Shown: positions 23,890-34,909, counted from the stretch's first letter. The stretch: 64,000 bases of DNA from Purpureocillium takamizusanense (GCF_022605165.1 NC_063074.1:1143501-1207500), one strand, 5' to 3'. The notes: a model not told the origin generated them from the sequence alone. Program-made: numbers and translations.

Positions 23890-25084
23890 TCAGTTGACGC
23901 GCTCCGTCTTCTTGGCGATGACGACAATCTGAGGAGCGATCAGGGCCGCGGTGATGAGCAGACCGGCCATGCTGGCGAGGAAGACCTTGACGTAGAGAAC
24001 GAGGAGGCGGCGCCAGGCGGCCCTGCTGAACGTCCCCCAGGCGTCGGCGACGGAGACGTAGCCCTTGCCACCGACGATGGCGGGCTCGACCTTGCCCTCG
24101 AAGGAGCGGTCAAAGGGGATGACGGTGTCCTCCTCGACGGGGAGCAGCGAGGCCTGGACGCGGACGAGAATGACCCTGGCCGGGATGACGAGGAAGACGG
24201 AGGCGAAGATGGTGAAAACGAGGATGGCGGCACCCTTGACAAACCAGGCGGCGTCGAGGCCGTCGAGCTCCATGTTTCCATTGTTGTCGAAGCTGGGGAT
24301 CCTGAGGCGCAAGGCGAAGGCGAGGCCGAGGGGCAGCCAGCGGGTGACCTCGGCGGCGAGCCAGTACAGGGCGACGGGCTTCCAGGTGGCGTCGAAGGCA
24401 CGCTTGAAGGGCGGGAGGCGGCTCCAGAAGTGGCGCCTCGAGGGGAGGGAGATGACGATGTGGACCCAGGCCGTGCTGAGCTGGACGAGGGCGAGGCTGG
24501 CGAGCAGGGTGGCGACGGGGGTGAAGAAGCCGCCGAGGACGGCGGAGAAGAGGCCCATGAGGACCGAGGTGGCGAGGCCCTGGGCGACGAGGCAGAAGAA
24601 GCCGCGGAAGTAGGCGCGGAAGCCGCCGTGGGCGAGGAGCAGGCGGTTCACGGCGCGGAGGGACGAGGTGACGGTGCGCGACTGACCGTTGACGGCGGAG
24701 GGCTTGCGGCCGCCCTGCTGTTGGGCCTCGGGCTCGATGTCGTCGGCGTTGGCATCGTGGTTGAGGGAGAGGGGCTCGTACGCCGGGGGGTTCTCGTCCT
24801 CGACCATGGCGAAGACGGGGAAGACGGTCTTGAAGCTGTAGTCGAACTGCGAGGGAGCGTCAGCTACGGGCGGGGGTTACGGGGGCTCCGGTCGGCTTTC
24901 TCGGGAGTTGGAAGAAAGATTAAGGGGGGCGTACAATGAAGAAGACGGGGATGAGAATGACGAGGTCGATGAGGAAGACGAGGATCGTCCAGTTGGGGAT
25001 GTCGTAGCTGGGCACGTTGCCGTCGCCGCCGCCGCCGGAGCCGACGGCGCTGGCGATGGCTCGCCTGACGTGGGAGAGCTCCAT
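23890..25084 (-). CDS. polytopic membrane protein of unknown function
   Basis: Exons on the minus strand are 25084-24935 and 24846-23890, giving 368 residues, joined in phase 0 with a GTACGC donor and GCAG acceptor. The N-terminus has a Gly-rich patch and then one strong transmembrane segment (ILVFLIDLVILIPVFFI). A hydrophilic loop with NPPAYEPLSL, a PPxY-type motif, follows. Then come at least four further hydrophobic segments, including LMGLFSAVLGGFFTPVA, AAILVFTIFASVFLVIPA and VFLASMAGLLITAALIA. The C-terminus is basic (AKKTERVN). I do not recognise a named family. The PPxY-like motif could recruit an Rsp5-type ligase, as in Golgi/endosome adaptors; that is inference. The start at 25084 is preferred because exon 1 would otherwise run into featureless sequence. 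Confidence 0.8.
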
Positions 25085-27950
25085 GGTGTTTGTCGCGACG
25101 AGCCTCTGCCTGCGCGTTTGTAGAGTGAGAATAGTTTTGTTGAAGTGAAAAAAATACTGCGCCGGATTAAGAATGAACAAGTAAAAGGGGAGAAACGTAG
25201 ATGATGATGAGGCAAAAGGACTAGGCGAAAGTGGTTGGCGAAGCCGACAAAGAGAAAGATGTGAGACGAAGAATGGTGGTGGTGAGGCGGCTGACCGGAG
25301 GGTACCTGCCTAATGTACCTCGGGGGACGTCACCGGGGCTCAATGAATGGGTGGGCTTCGGGGTTCGCTGTCGTCGCGAAGGCCGGGGTTAGTGGCGAAG
25401 GCGACGGGCGGCGACAGGCCCCCGAGGGGTGCTAGGCGCTCTCGCGTGCGTCTTGAGCCTCAAAACCCGGCGGAGCGGGAGCTCTGGTTGGGCCTCACAG
25501 GGCGACAGGCGCTTCCATCGCCAGGCACTACTGCAGTACCAGGCTGGTACGGATACAGTGCTGCAGGTACTAAAATTGAAGCCAGCGCAGGCAGCACAGC
25601 CCCCCAAGGAGCGGGACGGGAGCGCAAAGATGGGCTGCTGCCAACCAGCAGCCCTGCTACCAAGCTGGCCAGGCAGCTCCTGCGCCTGATTTCCATCAAC
25701 GGCGATTGCCCGTTTGGGCAGACGGCGAGGACCACAAAGAAGGACCAACTTCTGAATACCACACGGCTTCCCGGCCGGCCTTTGAGGAGACCGGGGCGGT
25801 CGCTTGATCAACCAAGTGCTGCTACACTCGGAGCCCCAAGGTCGCTTGTTGGAGGCAGCTTTTCGATTTCCTGACGATGAACGCGAGACACGAGGAGGGG
25901 AGGGGCTTTCTTTGAGTTGCGTCTCAGACTCGCGTGGTGTCCAAACTGTTGCACGCTTACTAAAAGGCGCGTGGGTTGTCGTCATCCGTTGGTCGCCTGG
26001 CCCCCCTTCCCTCCATTCTTCTTTCTTTCCTGCAGAGTGCAACGTGATGCGCGATGCGGCTCTCTTGGGAAGAGTTTCGTGTCACCCTTTGTTGCCCCAC
26101 GCTTCCATGCCGGCCGTGGGGGCAAAACTGTCATCCTGCCGTAGCATCCATCGCACCTTGAGTCACAAACATTGCTTGCACTTGAATTGTAACTGATTGC
26201 CGCCCATCTTCAATTGGCAGACTTGGTTGGGCCTGCACGCCGCAGCTCCCGGCTGCTGTTGGGTGGGCAATTCGTTCATCGCCGTGCCAAAGATCTCGAG
26301 CGCGTGAAGCGAAATCGTCGCCCCGTCGTCTGGAAATAAATCGTCAAGAGGCTGCAGAAAATCACAAACAAGGCAAAGTTTTATTTTGGCGGAAGAGCAG
26401 GGCCCGTCTGCCTTGTGCGCCGCTGCGATAGTTGACGAAGAGAACGCAGCTGATGGGGATGTGTTGTGGGCTGGCTGGTCAGCCTTCCAGTTGGTCGGCT
26501 CTTTTCACTGCTCTCTCTCTCTCTCTCTCGCTCGGCCACCTATATATCTCTTCTTCCTCCCTTCATAGCCCATTAGGTCTCTTCATCAGCTGTGCGCCTG
26601 TGGTCCTTTTGTCAGGATGCAACAGCACAAACGTCCTCGACGCCGTCCTGACAGCAGGGCCTATTTTGCGCAGACAAGCTGCCTTTCAGATGTGTCAAAG
26701 GAACTTGCTGCCCAGAAAAAAAGCGTACCCGGACGTGATATACGGCGTTAGACTCCAATGTCGCATGAGATATTTCGTGTGCCTCTGTCAAGAGGTGATG
26801 CTTGATCGGAACGGCATGGTCCTCGCTCCAGATGGAGACACATGCCCTCCAGAGACGCGTACGTAGACTCCTGTGCTCCGGTGGGTCTGTGCGTGGGACG
26901 TCTTTGATGGCAAATATGCCACCGGCTCGTACTTTGACTTTGCTGGAATACAGTACGGAGTAGTACCCCGGTGGTTGATACTGGCTTGTCGCTAGTCGTG
27001 CACGGCCCTTTGGAGAACCCTGCCTCGGAAAGATGCGAAGCAGGGATGCCCAGATCCGCCTGACAGCATGTACGTAAAAACGTCTTGCGATGAACTTGGT
27101 GATAGGCGGTCAGGGGCAGATTGCTCGTGGGTGCCTTGTCATGAGCGTGGTGTCGATTGTCTGAGTGTTGGGGCAGCGGCTTCAGCTTGGCGCAGCACCA
27201 CCGGGGCGTCTCTTGTGCTGCCTTGTCTTCCTGGACCTGGCCAGCTACTACTGTACATCTCGGACGTCTGATCAAGTCCCCGACGCGTAAGACATTGGGC
27301 TGTGGCAATAGTCTCTTGTAGTCGTTGTTGTCACATCGGGCCCACGTAAGGGGTCAAAGCAGGAGCTCAAAGAGGGAAAAAAAGTCAATCGGCGAAGCAC
27401 ACCGTATCGGAGCTAGTTGGTGGACGTACAGATGAAGTGCCGGGAACCCTACCCCAGGAAAACTCGACGATATTCTTTGACAGTCGTAAAGGCCACCTCT
27501 GGGCTGCTTGGTCCACTATTGCTCGCTACCTCTGCAATACCCTGATCTCGCGGAGGGTTTATATGGCAAAAGGCGTGGTAAAGTGTACGAGACAGATTGA
27601 CAGTATTTCCCCCAAGGCCTGCTTCTGTTATGGCGAAGGATTGCTCATGAACCCTGCAAGTGGCTTGAGGGGTTGCCTAAGTTACGACTGTTAAAGGGAG
27701 CGCGAAGGGGCCATTGTATATTTCGGCGGCTACCGCGAGCTCATGCTTCACGAACGAGTTGCGTGGCAAGACAAAACCGCAAAGCGTAGTCCCTGGCATG
27801 AGGCGTCTTGCTGTTTTCTCAGTGGCGTGGGAACAAGACTTTGAAACCTTTTATTTCCGCAGGCGCAAAGATGACTGGTCATGTTCTGTGCTGGTGGTCG
27901 ACACGACTTTCAGCTACGTTCTGTTGGGCGTAGTTCGAGGCTTCCCCGTC

Positions 27951-27971
27951 CACACACACACACACACACAC
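27951..27971. repeat. (CA)n microsatellite
   Basis: A run of about ten CA dinucleotides lies in the gene-poor region. Confidence 0.9.
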
Positions 27972-28812
27972 CTCATGTGAATACAATAGAGGACGACTCC
28001 GCTCGCGTGGAGGCAAGAGAGGAGGAAGAGGACGGTGCGTACGCCATCTCGGCCAGCGTTATGGCCCAAGTGCCGGGCCTCGTCGGCCTAGCACCGCCAA
28101 TGCGGGCCGTGTGGCCCCCCCCTCATCGCCATCGTCTAAAAAATTCATTTAGATTTTGGCAGCTCATCTCTCGTGCAACACACCATCGCGCTGTGCCCCA
28201 GTTTTGGAAATGGGAATCAACGCCGTGAAGTGGGAGGTGAGGGGGGTGGATGGCCGGACTGGGAGAAGCGCGCAAGCCACACATCGACAGCGGCAAAGCC
28301 ACTGGCCATGCCCGCGCATGTGTCGTTCGCCCAACAGACAGGGTTTCCCCGGGCGGTCAGTGCGGAGGCAACTTGGCACTAGCAGGCACCAAGCGGTCGT
28401 GGCCGATCCCTTGTTAGGGCTTGCACTCCGAACGAGGCTTGACAGCTGACAAGACCGTCTGGTCTCGAGTCTTAGACAGCCATGACTCGTCCCGATGCCA
28501 GTGACAGCCGACAGAGCCGTTGTTGGCGTCGGCGGGATGGCTGGCCCAGATTGGGATATTAACGTTCACGACCAGCATGGAGCGGGCGTGCGCTGGCGCG
28601 AGCACAAACAGTCTGGGGGTTTGAACTCTGAAGCCCTCCATTCCATCTCCATATATGTACACCATTGCGTCGCCGGCTTTTGGTGATGCAGTTGTCACGA
28701 CTCTAGGAGCGCGCGAGCTTTGGTGCCCCGCGCCTGCTTTTTAGAGCACCTTCCCTATACGAAGCAGTCTCAAGAGCAGTTTCCCAATCGTCTTCTCACT
28801 TTCGACTGACCA

Positions 28813-28850
28813 GTCACCGGGTCACCGGGTCGCCGGGTCACCGGGTCGCC
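28813..28850. repeat. 8-bp tandem repeat upstream of the CFEM gene
   Basis: The unit GTCACCGG (with GTCGCCGG variants) repeats almost five times, ending about 115 bp before the ATG at 28966. Confidence 0.9.
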
Positions 28851-28965
28851 AAGCGCCGACGGAAGGAAGCTGCACCAAGTTGCATTTCGGCAGGCACGCC
28901 GTCCTTTTTCTTATTTCCATGTGCGACGGCCGCGCCTCAAGACCTGCTGCTTCGGTCTCGCCAAC

Positions 28966-30499
28966 ATGCGTTTCTGGCTGAATGCGGCACTCGTGGCGTC
29001 CATCCTGCTGCCCTCGCCGTCTCGCGGGCACACAACTAGAGCCAATGCCCTCGGTACTCCCACGCAGGTGCTGGCTGACGTTCCCAAATGCGCGGTTAGT
29101 TTTGCCTTAGTACCCTGGTATTCTTAATGGCCTGCTGACGATACCTCCCTGGTAGGCCAGCTGCCTGACCACGGCCGTGTCCAAGTCATCATGCTCTCTC
29201 TCGGACATGCAGTGCATCTGCGACACAAAATCAATCAATGATGAAGCCAGCCAGTGCATATTGCACTCGTGCTCCCTCTCCGACGCGCTCGGTATGAACA
29301 CCATGGAACGTTGCGGTGCACCCTTTAAACTCATATGGCCACGATCGCTGACAAGCAAATGCACGCGTAGTCGCCAAAAACGTCACATCAATAGCCTGCA
29401 ATGCCCCCTTTCGTGATAAATCGGGCCAGTATAGCGCCATGGCCATCTCTCTCGGATCTATCGCCGTCTTCCTCGTCCTGGCCCGCGTCATTTTCAAACG
29501 CTTCTTCAGCGCAAGGCGCTCTCTTGCTCCCGAGGACACAGTTATCCTAGGCACTCTGGCTCTTCGTGTGTCCTGCATCATCATCAACGTCCGCGGCCTC
29601 GCTCACCATGGTCTGGGCAGGGACGTATGGACACTGCCCTTGGAGGAGCTGTCGACATTTGGCATGTACCTCTACATCATGGAGGTACTATACTTTGTCG
29701 AATTGTCCCTCATCAAGATCAGTCTATCGCTGTTTTACATGGGCATCTTTCCTGGGACGAATATCCGGCGGCTGCTCTTGGGAACGACTATCTTCAACGG
29801 CATTTTTGGCCTGGCGTTTGCCTTGGCAGGCATTTTCCAATGCCAGCCGGTCAGCTACTTCTGGACCCAATATACCGATCCGCGAGGCGGCAGTTGCATC
29901 AACCTGAACGCTTTTGGCTGGGTCAACGGTGCTCTCAGCGTGGCGGTTGACCTCTGGTTGATTGCCATACCCCTAAGCCAGGTCTCGAAGCTAACCTTGC
30001 ACTGGAAGAAGAAGATGGGGGTCATCATCATGTTTATCATGGGAACTTTGTGAGTTCCGTCTCTCTCTCACATATGGGATCAGACTTGGCTAACGACACG
30101 TAACAATCAAGTGTCACTGTTGTCTCCATCTTGCGACTGCAATCTCTCGTTTTCTTCGCCAACTCGACCAACCCAACTTATGATCAGTGGAGCCCCGTCA
30201 ATTGGTCTACCGTCGAGGTCAACGTTGGCATGATATGCACGTGCCTCCCGAGTTTGCGGCTTATCCTTGTGCGCATCTTCCCTCGCCTTGGGTCCGGGTC
30301 CAAGGGTGGGAGGTCGCACGGCTCTGATTCTTCTCATTCGCAACCGAAGCTGTCCGATTCCAGGGTCACCAAGGAGCAACATCACCTGTCCGACCTGGAG
30401 TCCGGCAAGGTGCACCAGTGGCATCGCATAGGTGGGCAGCCATATCGTATTTCATGACCAGAGCTAACGCGGGTCTCAGAGACCGAGTCAATATCATAG
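28966..30499 (+). CDS. CFEM-domain seven-span receptor (Pth11-like)
   Basis: Exons are 28966-29094, 29156-29291, 29371-30049, 30112-30431 and 30480-30499, giving 427 residues. A signal peptide (MRFWLNAALVASILL) precedes a CFEM domain with eight Cys in the usual order (KCAASC, SSC, DMQCIC, SQC, HSC, IAC). Seven hydrophobic spans follow, from AMAISLGSIAVFLVLARVIF to GMICTCLPSLRLILVRI. The long third-quarter loop contains FQCQPVSYFW, typical of the fungal rhodopsin-like family. The hydrophilic cytosolic tail is Ser/His-rich. The architecture is that of Pth11-type fungal GPCR-like proteins, some of which sense surfaces or hosts. Ligand and signalling partner cannot be read from sequence. All four introns have GT-AG borders; the last exon is only 20 nt and less certain. 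Confidence 0.88.
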
Positions 30500-30940
30500 A
30501 GCACTGGAGTCAGTACCAAGGACTTGCCCGCTTGTGGAGATTTGCGCGACCTAGCTTGAATCCATTTGTTTGGCAGTAAAAAACAGGATGCCTCGGTTTG
30601 GATCAAGTCAAAAAGTATCATAATACAATGATCTTCCATTGAGCGTGGCATGCGAATAGCCATGATTCGATCGGGCTACAGCAACTAATAAATAAATTTC
30701 AGGTCCCGCGCCGTTTACCAGTGCGGAACTACAAAGTTTGAATTCATCTGGCCCGTCATTGCAGCTGGGTACGAGGCGGCGAAGCCTGCACGAAGGTCCA
30801 TGAATCTGTAAAGATTACGAGGAAGCAGAAGAGTTGAAGTCTATGCTATCAAGGGGCCCAAGGCGGTAGGGGGCTCTATATGCCACGCTCCTAAAAGTCT
30901 ATTCAGGGGTCGGCGAAAGCCAACACACCAACATGCTCGA
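30500..30940. other. convergent intergenic region
   Basis: This is an A/T-richer 3' flank between the CFEM gene and the minus-strand gene at 30941. I see no gene. Confidence 0.5.
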
Positions 30941-31971
30941 CTACTGCGACGCATCTTGAACCAGTTCAGCGTCGCCCTCCTGATATTGCTGAGCGAGCAG
31001 AGTAAACTGCTTCGCGTACTTGAAGTTCTTTTTGACGCCATCGTAATACTCCTTGACGGGCTTGACAACGCCCTCGAGGAAGTCGCTGACCCCGTACGCG
31101 GCCAAGCCCTTGGTCTCGGCGGACCAGCGGGTCTCGGTGGCCTTGTCGAAGCAGAACTCGATGGCCTCCTTGAGTTGTGCGGGAATCTCTCTGTGATTGC
31201 GGATGTCGCGGATGCGGCGGAACTGCCCGACGGGTCGGCCCGGGAAGTCGGCGCGCGGCACCTGGCCCACATCGGAGCTCAGGTGAATGGGCGTGGCGAG
31301 GGCGAGCTCAGGCTGGAGCATGCCCAGATGGTAGAGCCGGTACTTGAGGGTGGCTGGGCCGCGGCATGACGGAGCGAGGGAGGTCGTGGCTGGGGCTGTT
31401 GCTGCAGCTGCAGCTGCAGATGTCACGGCCGAGCTCGAGCCTTGTTGTGCGTGCATGGCGTCGGCTCCGGCCTCGATCTCGGCGATGGTATTTTCGGCGT
31501 CGACGCCCTCGCGGCGCAAGCATCGTACGCATAGACGTGCTCTCGGCGGTAGCGTGCTTCCGCCTCGCCACCCGCATCATCCGCGGATGCCCCTTCGACG
31601 CCGCTGTCCTCCTGGCCAGCCGCGTCAGGCGCAAAGAGCACGCATCGAAAGGCACAGCTGCAGACGTGGCCGAACCACTCCGTCTCCCACAGCAGGATGA
31701 ACCACAGGGTCAGTCCGAGGGCGAAATGCGCCCTCTCCAGCTCCAGGGCCTTGCGCACCGCCTGGGAGCCCGCGCACGCGCCGAGGAGCGTCCGCCAGTC
31801 CTTCATGAGCAGCTCGGGCGGCGGGTCGGCCCAGTCCAGCTGGTACACGGCGGCGGGCGTGCCCGCTTCGAGCTGGCCGGGCATCGAGAGGAGCGAGGAG
31901 ACGGCATACAAGTTCGACCGCCTAGACACCGTCTCCTTCACGCCAACAGCATCGTACATTGAGCGGGCCAT
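30941..31971 (-). pseudogene. unrecognised gene with an apparent frame break
   Basis: Two minus-strand frames together look like one protein. The upstream frame (31971 to about 31510) has YQLDWADPPPELLMKDWRTL, ALELERAHFALGLTLWF and GHVCSCAFRCVLF. The downstream frame (about 31530 to the TAG at 30941) has a variable linker, then LKYRLYHLGMLQPELAL and FLEGVVKPVKEYYDGVKKN. The switch falls around 31505-31535, in YRREHVYAYDAC to RREGVDAENTIAEIE, where both sides look coding. A one-base indel explains this most simply; a 63-nt intron with a poor GTGGCG donor is the alternative. An in-frame TAG at 31993-31995 bounds it upstream. Start candidates are 31971, 31959 and 31884. I do not recognise the family. 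It overlaps the plus-strand gene at 31805 head to head. Confidence 0.5.
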
Positions 31972-32312
31972 GGCACAGGACCAGGTGCGCTCCTACATGA
32001 GCAGTCGCGGGGACAAGGCAAGCTGCTGCCTCGTGACGGGGCTCAAGATCGTGCGCGGTGCGGCCGTCATCCAAAATCGGAGGAAGGTGACGGTGAGCGC
32101 CGACGTGCAGAGCACGCTCGGACTGCCTGCGACGATCGGAGTAGGGCCGACGGCGACGCACGAGACGACCGACTCGACGGCTTTTGATGGCTCTACCGAC
32201 TTTATCTTTGCCATGAGAGTGTCCAGGATACACTTCAAGAAAAAAAGGCTGGGTTGGGAAGCGGCCGGCGACGCTCGTTGTCGAGGAGTACGGCAAGGGG
32301 GCCCTCCTATAA
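31805..32312 (+). pseudogene. fungal TGLKIxRGA-type protein with a homopolymer frameshift
   Basis: The frame from the ATG at 31805 encodes a Ser-rich start, then YKFDRLDTVSFTPTASYIE, CLVTGLKIVRGAAV (32027-32068) and AFDGSTDFIFAMRVSRIHF. I recall this order, including F-x-G-S-x-D-F-x-F and a final Y-x-K-G-A-L, from a widespread ascomycete family without an assigned function. The frame then hits a run of seven A at 32240-32246, after which it reads unrelated sequence to 32320. The expected family ending EEYGKGALL followed by TAA (32310-32312) is present in the neighbouring frame, reachable with a one-base length change in the A run. This is either a real inactivating indel or a sequencing error. 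Family membership is from memory and needs a search; start choice is uncertain. Confidence 0.55.
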
Positions 32313-33058
32313 GGCTGTAGGGATGTAGAAGACAAGAAACTTGGTAGGCCGTGGTCAGAACTGGTTACACCGTGGGGTCACAATTCTCTGGATGAAACAT
32401 GAGGAGGAAGCAGCTCGACGCACCGACTCGCTGGTCCTTGATTCTGATGCAGCTAGTGGAATGCAAGGCCAGGAAAACCGAAGAGGCAATCAATGTTCAA
32501 CGCCGTCGAAACTCGGTGACTGACAAAAAGCTTGAGACAATGGTCGACTTGATGCGGTTATAACACAAAGTTTCTTTAGTTGTTATGGTGTTATAGAGAG
32601 CTAGGTAGGTATGAATGCGAAATACCACCTGGTTAGGAAGGACGTGATGACCTGAGGTAGCCTGGGAGGTATATTGACTGGCTACAGGTACCTACGAGAT
32701 ATGGACGGTGGGGTTTACGAACTTCTAGTAACTGCCCGTACCTACAGTAGGTACTATGCGTCGTCCACTGGTAGGTGCCCGAGGTCGGGTGCCTTTATGC
32801 ACTCACTTTAGCACTCATGCGAGGCGACGTCACCCCCTGTGGCGCCCTGAACCCTTGCCGCTACGTAGTACTAACAGCGCCCCTCAGGTGACCCACCACC
32901 CCACAGAGCAGCATGGACATCTCAGGGAGGTGTGCCCCTCATAAGCTTCCATCCTGTCACCCGGACGCCTTTAACGTCCACCGAGCTGTTGCACTCTCCT
33001 CGCCACCTGCCCCGGATGCGCGCACCGGGAGGAAAGGGCATCATATATGCACACAACC
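32313..33058. other. intergenic region upstream of PPM1
   Basis: This region is relatively AT-rich at 32540-32620, then has a cluster of TAGGTA/GTACCTA motifs at 32603-32755. I see no gene. Confidence 0.55.
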
Positions 33059-34210
33059 ATGGCGGCACCTTCAATACCGAACCTCCTCTCCTTGCGGGGA
33101 GGCAGTCGTGGCGGGAGGGGCGCCGGGCGAGGCGGCAGCAGGAGGCACGGCCACGCCTCTGCCGATGCCGTCATTCAAGACACCGACACCGATGCCGCCG
33201 TGTCGAGGCTGAGTGCCGTCGGCCTGGGCTATCTGGACGACCCTTACGCGGGCTTCTTCGTGTCCGGCCCGCCCACGCGGCGGCTACCCATCATCAACCG
33301 AGGCATGCGCGCGCCATCTCTGGCTGCCCCGGCCAGCCACCCCGTCTTCCCTGTCAACTAACGCAGCCGTTTCCCCAATTCAGGCACGTACATGCGCACA
33401 CGAGCCCTGGACCAGGTCGTCGGCGCGTTCCTCGCCGAGACGCGCGGCCAAGGACCCAGGCAGATCATTTCACTGGGCGCAGGCACCGACACGAGGCCGT
33501 TCCGCGCCCTCGAGTGGCCCCACACCGACGACCTCATATACCATGAACTCGACTTTGCCGAGACGTGCCGGCGGAAGCTGCACATTGTGCGTTCAGCGCC
33601 GGCCATGGCGCGACAGCTCGAGGACGTCGAGGCCGCCGAGAGCGGCTCCTGGAGCGCGCGCCCTGCCAAGGGCCCCAGCGAGTATCACTGCCACGCGGGC
33701 GACCTGCGTGACATGCCCGATCGCTTCGCTGCTGCGGCCGGGGGCATGCCCGCGTCGATGCGCACAGACGTGCCCACGCTCGTGCTGTCCGAGTGCTGCC
33801 TCTGCTACCTCACGCAACGCGACTCGGAGCGCGTGCTGAGCGTCTTCCGCGACCGCATGCCGCGCCTGGCCGTCGTCATATACGAGCCGATGCCGCTCGA
33901 CGACGCCTTCGGCCAGGTCATGGTTTCAAATCTACGCGCGCGCAGCATCAGCATGCCTAGCCTGGAGCGCTACAGGGACGTCGCCGGGCAGGAGGACCGG
34001 CTGCGTGACGCAGGGTTCCACGCCGTCGGGCACGCGACCATCAAGGATGCCTGGGAGCGGTGGGTCGGCGGCGACGAGCGGAGGAGGGTGGACGCGCTCG
34101 AGGGTTTAGACGAGGTGGAGGAGTGGCAGCTGTTGGCGGCGCACTATGTCGTCGTCTGGGGGACAAAGGGAGGCACCTGGCTCGCCGGGCTTGGACAGGA
34201 GGCGCGCTAG
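33059..34210 (+). CDS. PPM1: leucine carboxyl methyltransferase 1 (PP2A methyltransferase)
   Basis: Exons are 33059-33302 and 33384-34210, giving 356 residues. The enzyme uses S-adenosylmethionine to methylate the C-terminal Leu of the PP2A catalytic subunit, promoting holoenzyme assembly. The start [12 protein letters not shown] is chosen over the ATG at 33047 because it matches the family N-terminus better. Motifs are [20 protein letters not shown] (across the junction), [13 protein letters not shown] (SAM-binding), YHELDF, HAGDLRD and [11 protein letters not shown]. The C-terminus ([16 protein letters not shown]) is typical. The intron donor is GCATGC after AG, not GT. No GT donor in the right phase exists nearby, so this is a GC-AG intron. 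Confidence 0.94.
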
Positions 34211-34909
34211 GTAGATGACAAAATTAAGACGGCCACAAGACATCTCGACGACAGCGGCTGCTGGCACGGCGATGTCGTGTATATGTTGTCATGTGAGTCC
34301 ATGGTGGCTTGCATTTCCTACAAAGATGATTCGAGCGAAAGTGACAAAGTTCCGCCGCCTCCCTTGCAATGAGAATGACATTGGCGGGGTGATGCACTTA
34401 TCGGGCGCTGTCGTGGGAAGTGGAGCCGTGGTCCATCACGTGCCTGACCCCAGATTCGTTGATTCGGCGTCTGCGGCCATTGATTGATGACCTGCATGCA
34501 TTGCGCTCTGAACCCAGTCCGTCCTGTCACGTACTTCGTATGCTTTGTTACCTAGTCAATCTTATTAAACCTCCTCTCGTATTGATCCACTGTCGCTTTT
34601 CTGCATCACCCAGAACCACGACGGTTTGAAGTTTTCCCTGTTTGTTTTCCCCTCTGCTACCGCTCATTATTCTTGTACGCTCGCACGCGTCGTTGAATAC
34701 CGTCTCGCGTCTCAGTGCCCTCTCACTCGTGCCCGGAAGCCGGCATTTCGTCTGAGGGAGGCGCGCATCTGCCCCCGGGCCAGGGCGTGGAGGCTTTCAC
34801 ACGATAAAAACCTCGGCGGCGGTGTCGCAAATACCGAGGACCAGAGACGGCAGGGGCAATCGATTCGGACGTCACTCCTGCTGCGTGAGCAGCCACTGCG
34901 ACCGCGACC
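34211..34909. other. intergenic region PPM1 to SPT3
   Basis: This holds the PPM1 3' flank and SPT3 promoter, with CT-rich tracts near 34630-34740. I see no gene. Confidence 0.55.

Larger units (their letters stand above)
25085..28965. other. gene-poor region upstream of the CFEM receptor gene
   Basis: This 3.9-kb stretch has no gene I can support on either strand. It holds a GGTACC/TGTACCT patch at 25303-25322, a CT microsatellite at 26512-26530, a (CA)n run at 27951-27971 and an 8-bp tandem repeat at 28813-28850. ORFs reach about 220 codons (for example 25389-26042 minus) but have no start context, no family features and overlap each other. Small unrecognised genes or non-coding RNAs cannot be excluded. 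Confidence 0.5.

Noticed and set aside
25347..26042. Overlapping ORFs of 175 and 217 codons on opposite strands
   Set aside because: Neither has a start context, domain or plausible codon bias; each is the shadow of the other in GC-rich DNA.
31993..32238. 81-codon minus-strand ORF in frame with the broken minus-strand gene
   Set aside because: It is separated from that gene by a TAG and lies antisense to the conserved part of the plus-strand TGLKIxRGA gene, so it is more likely a shadow.
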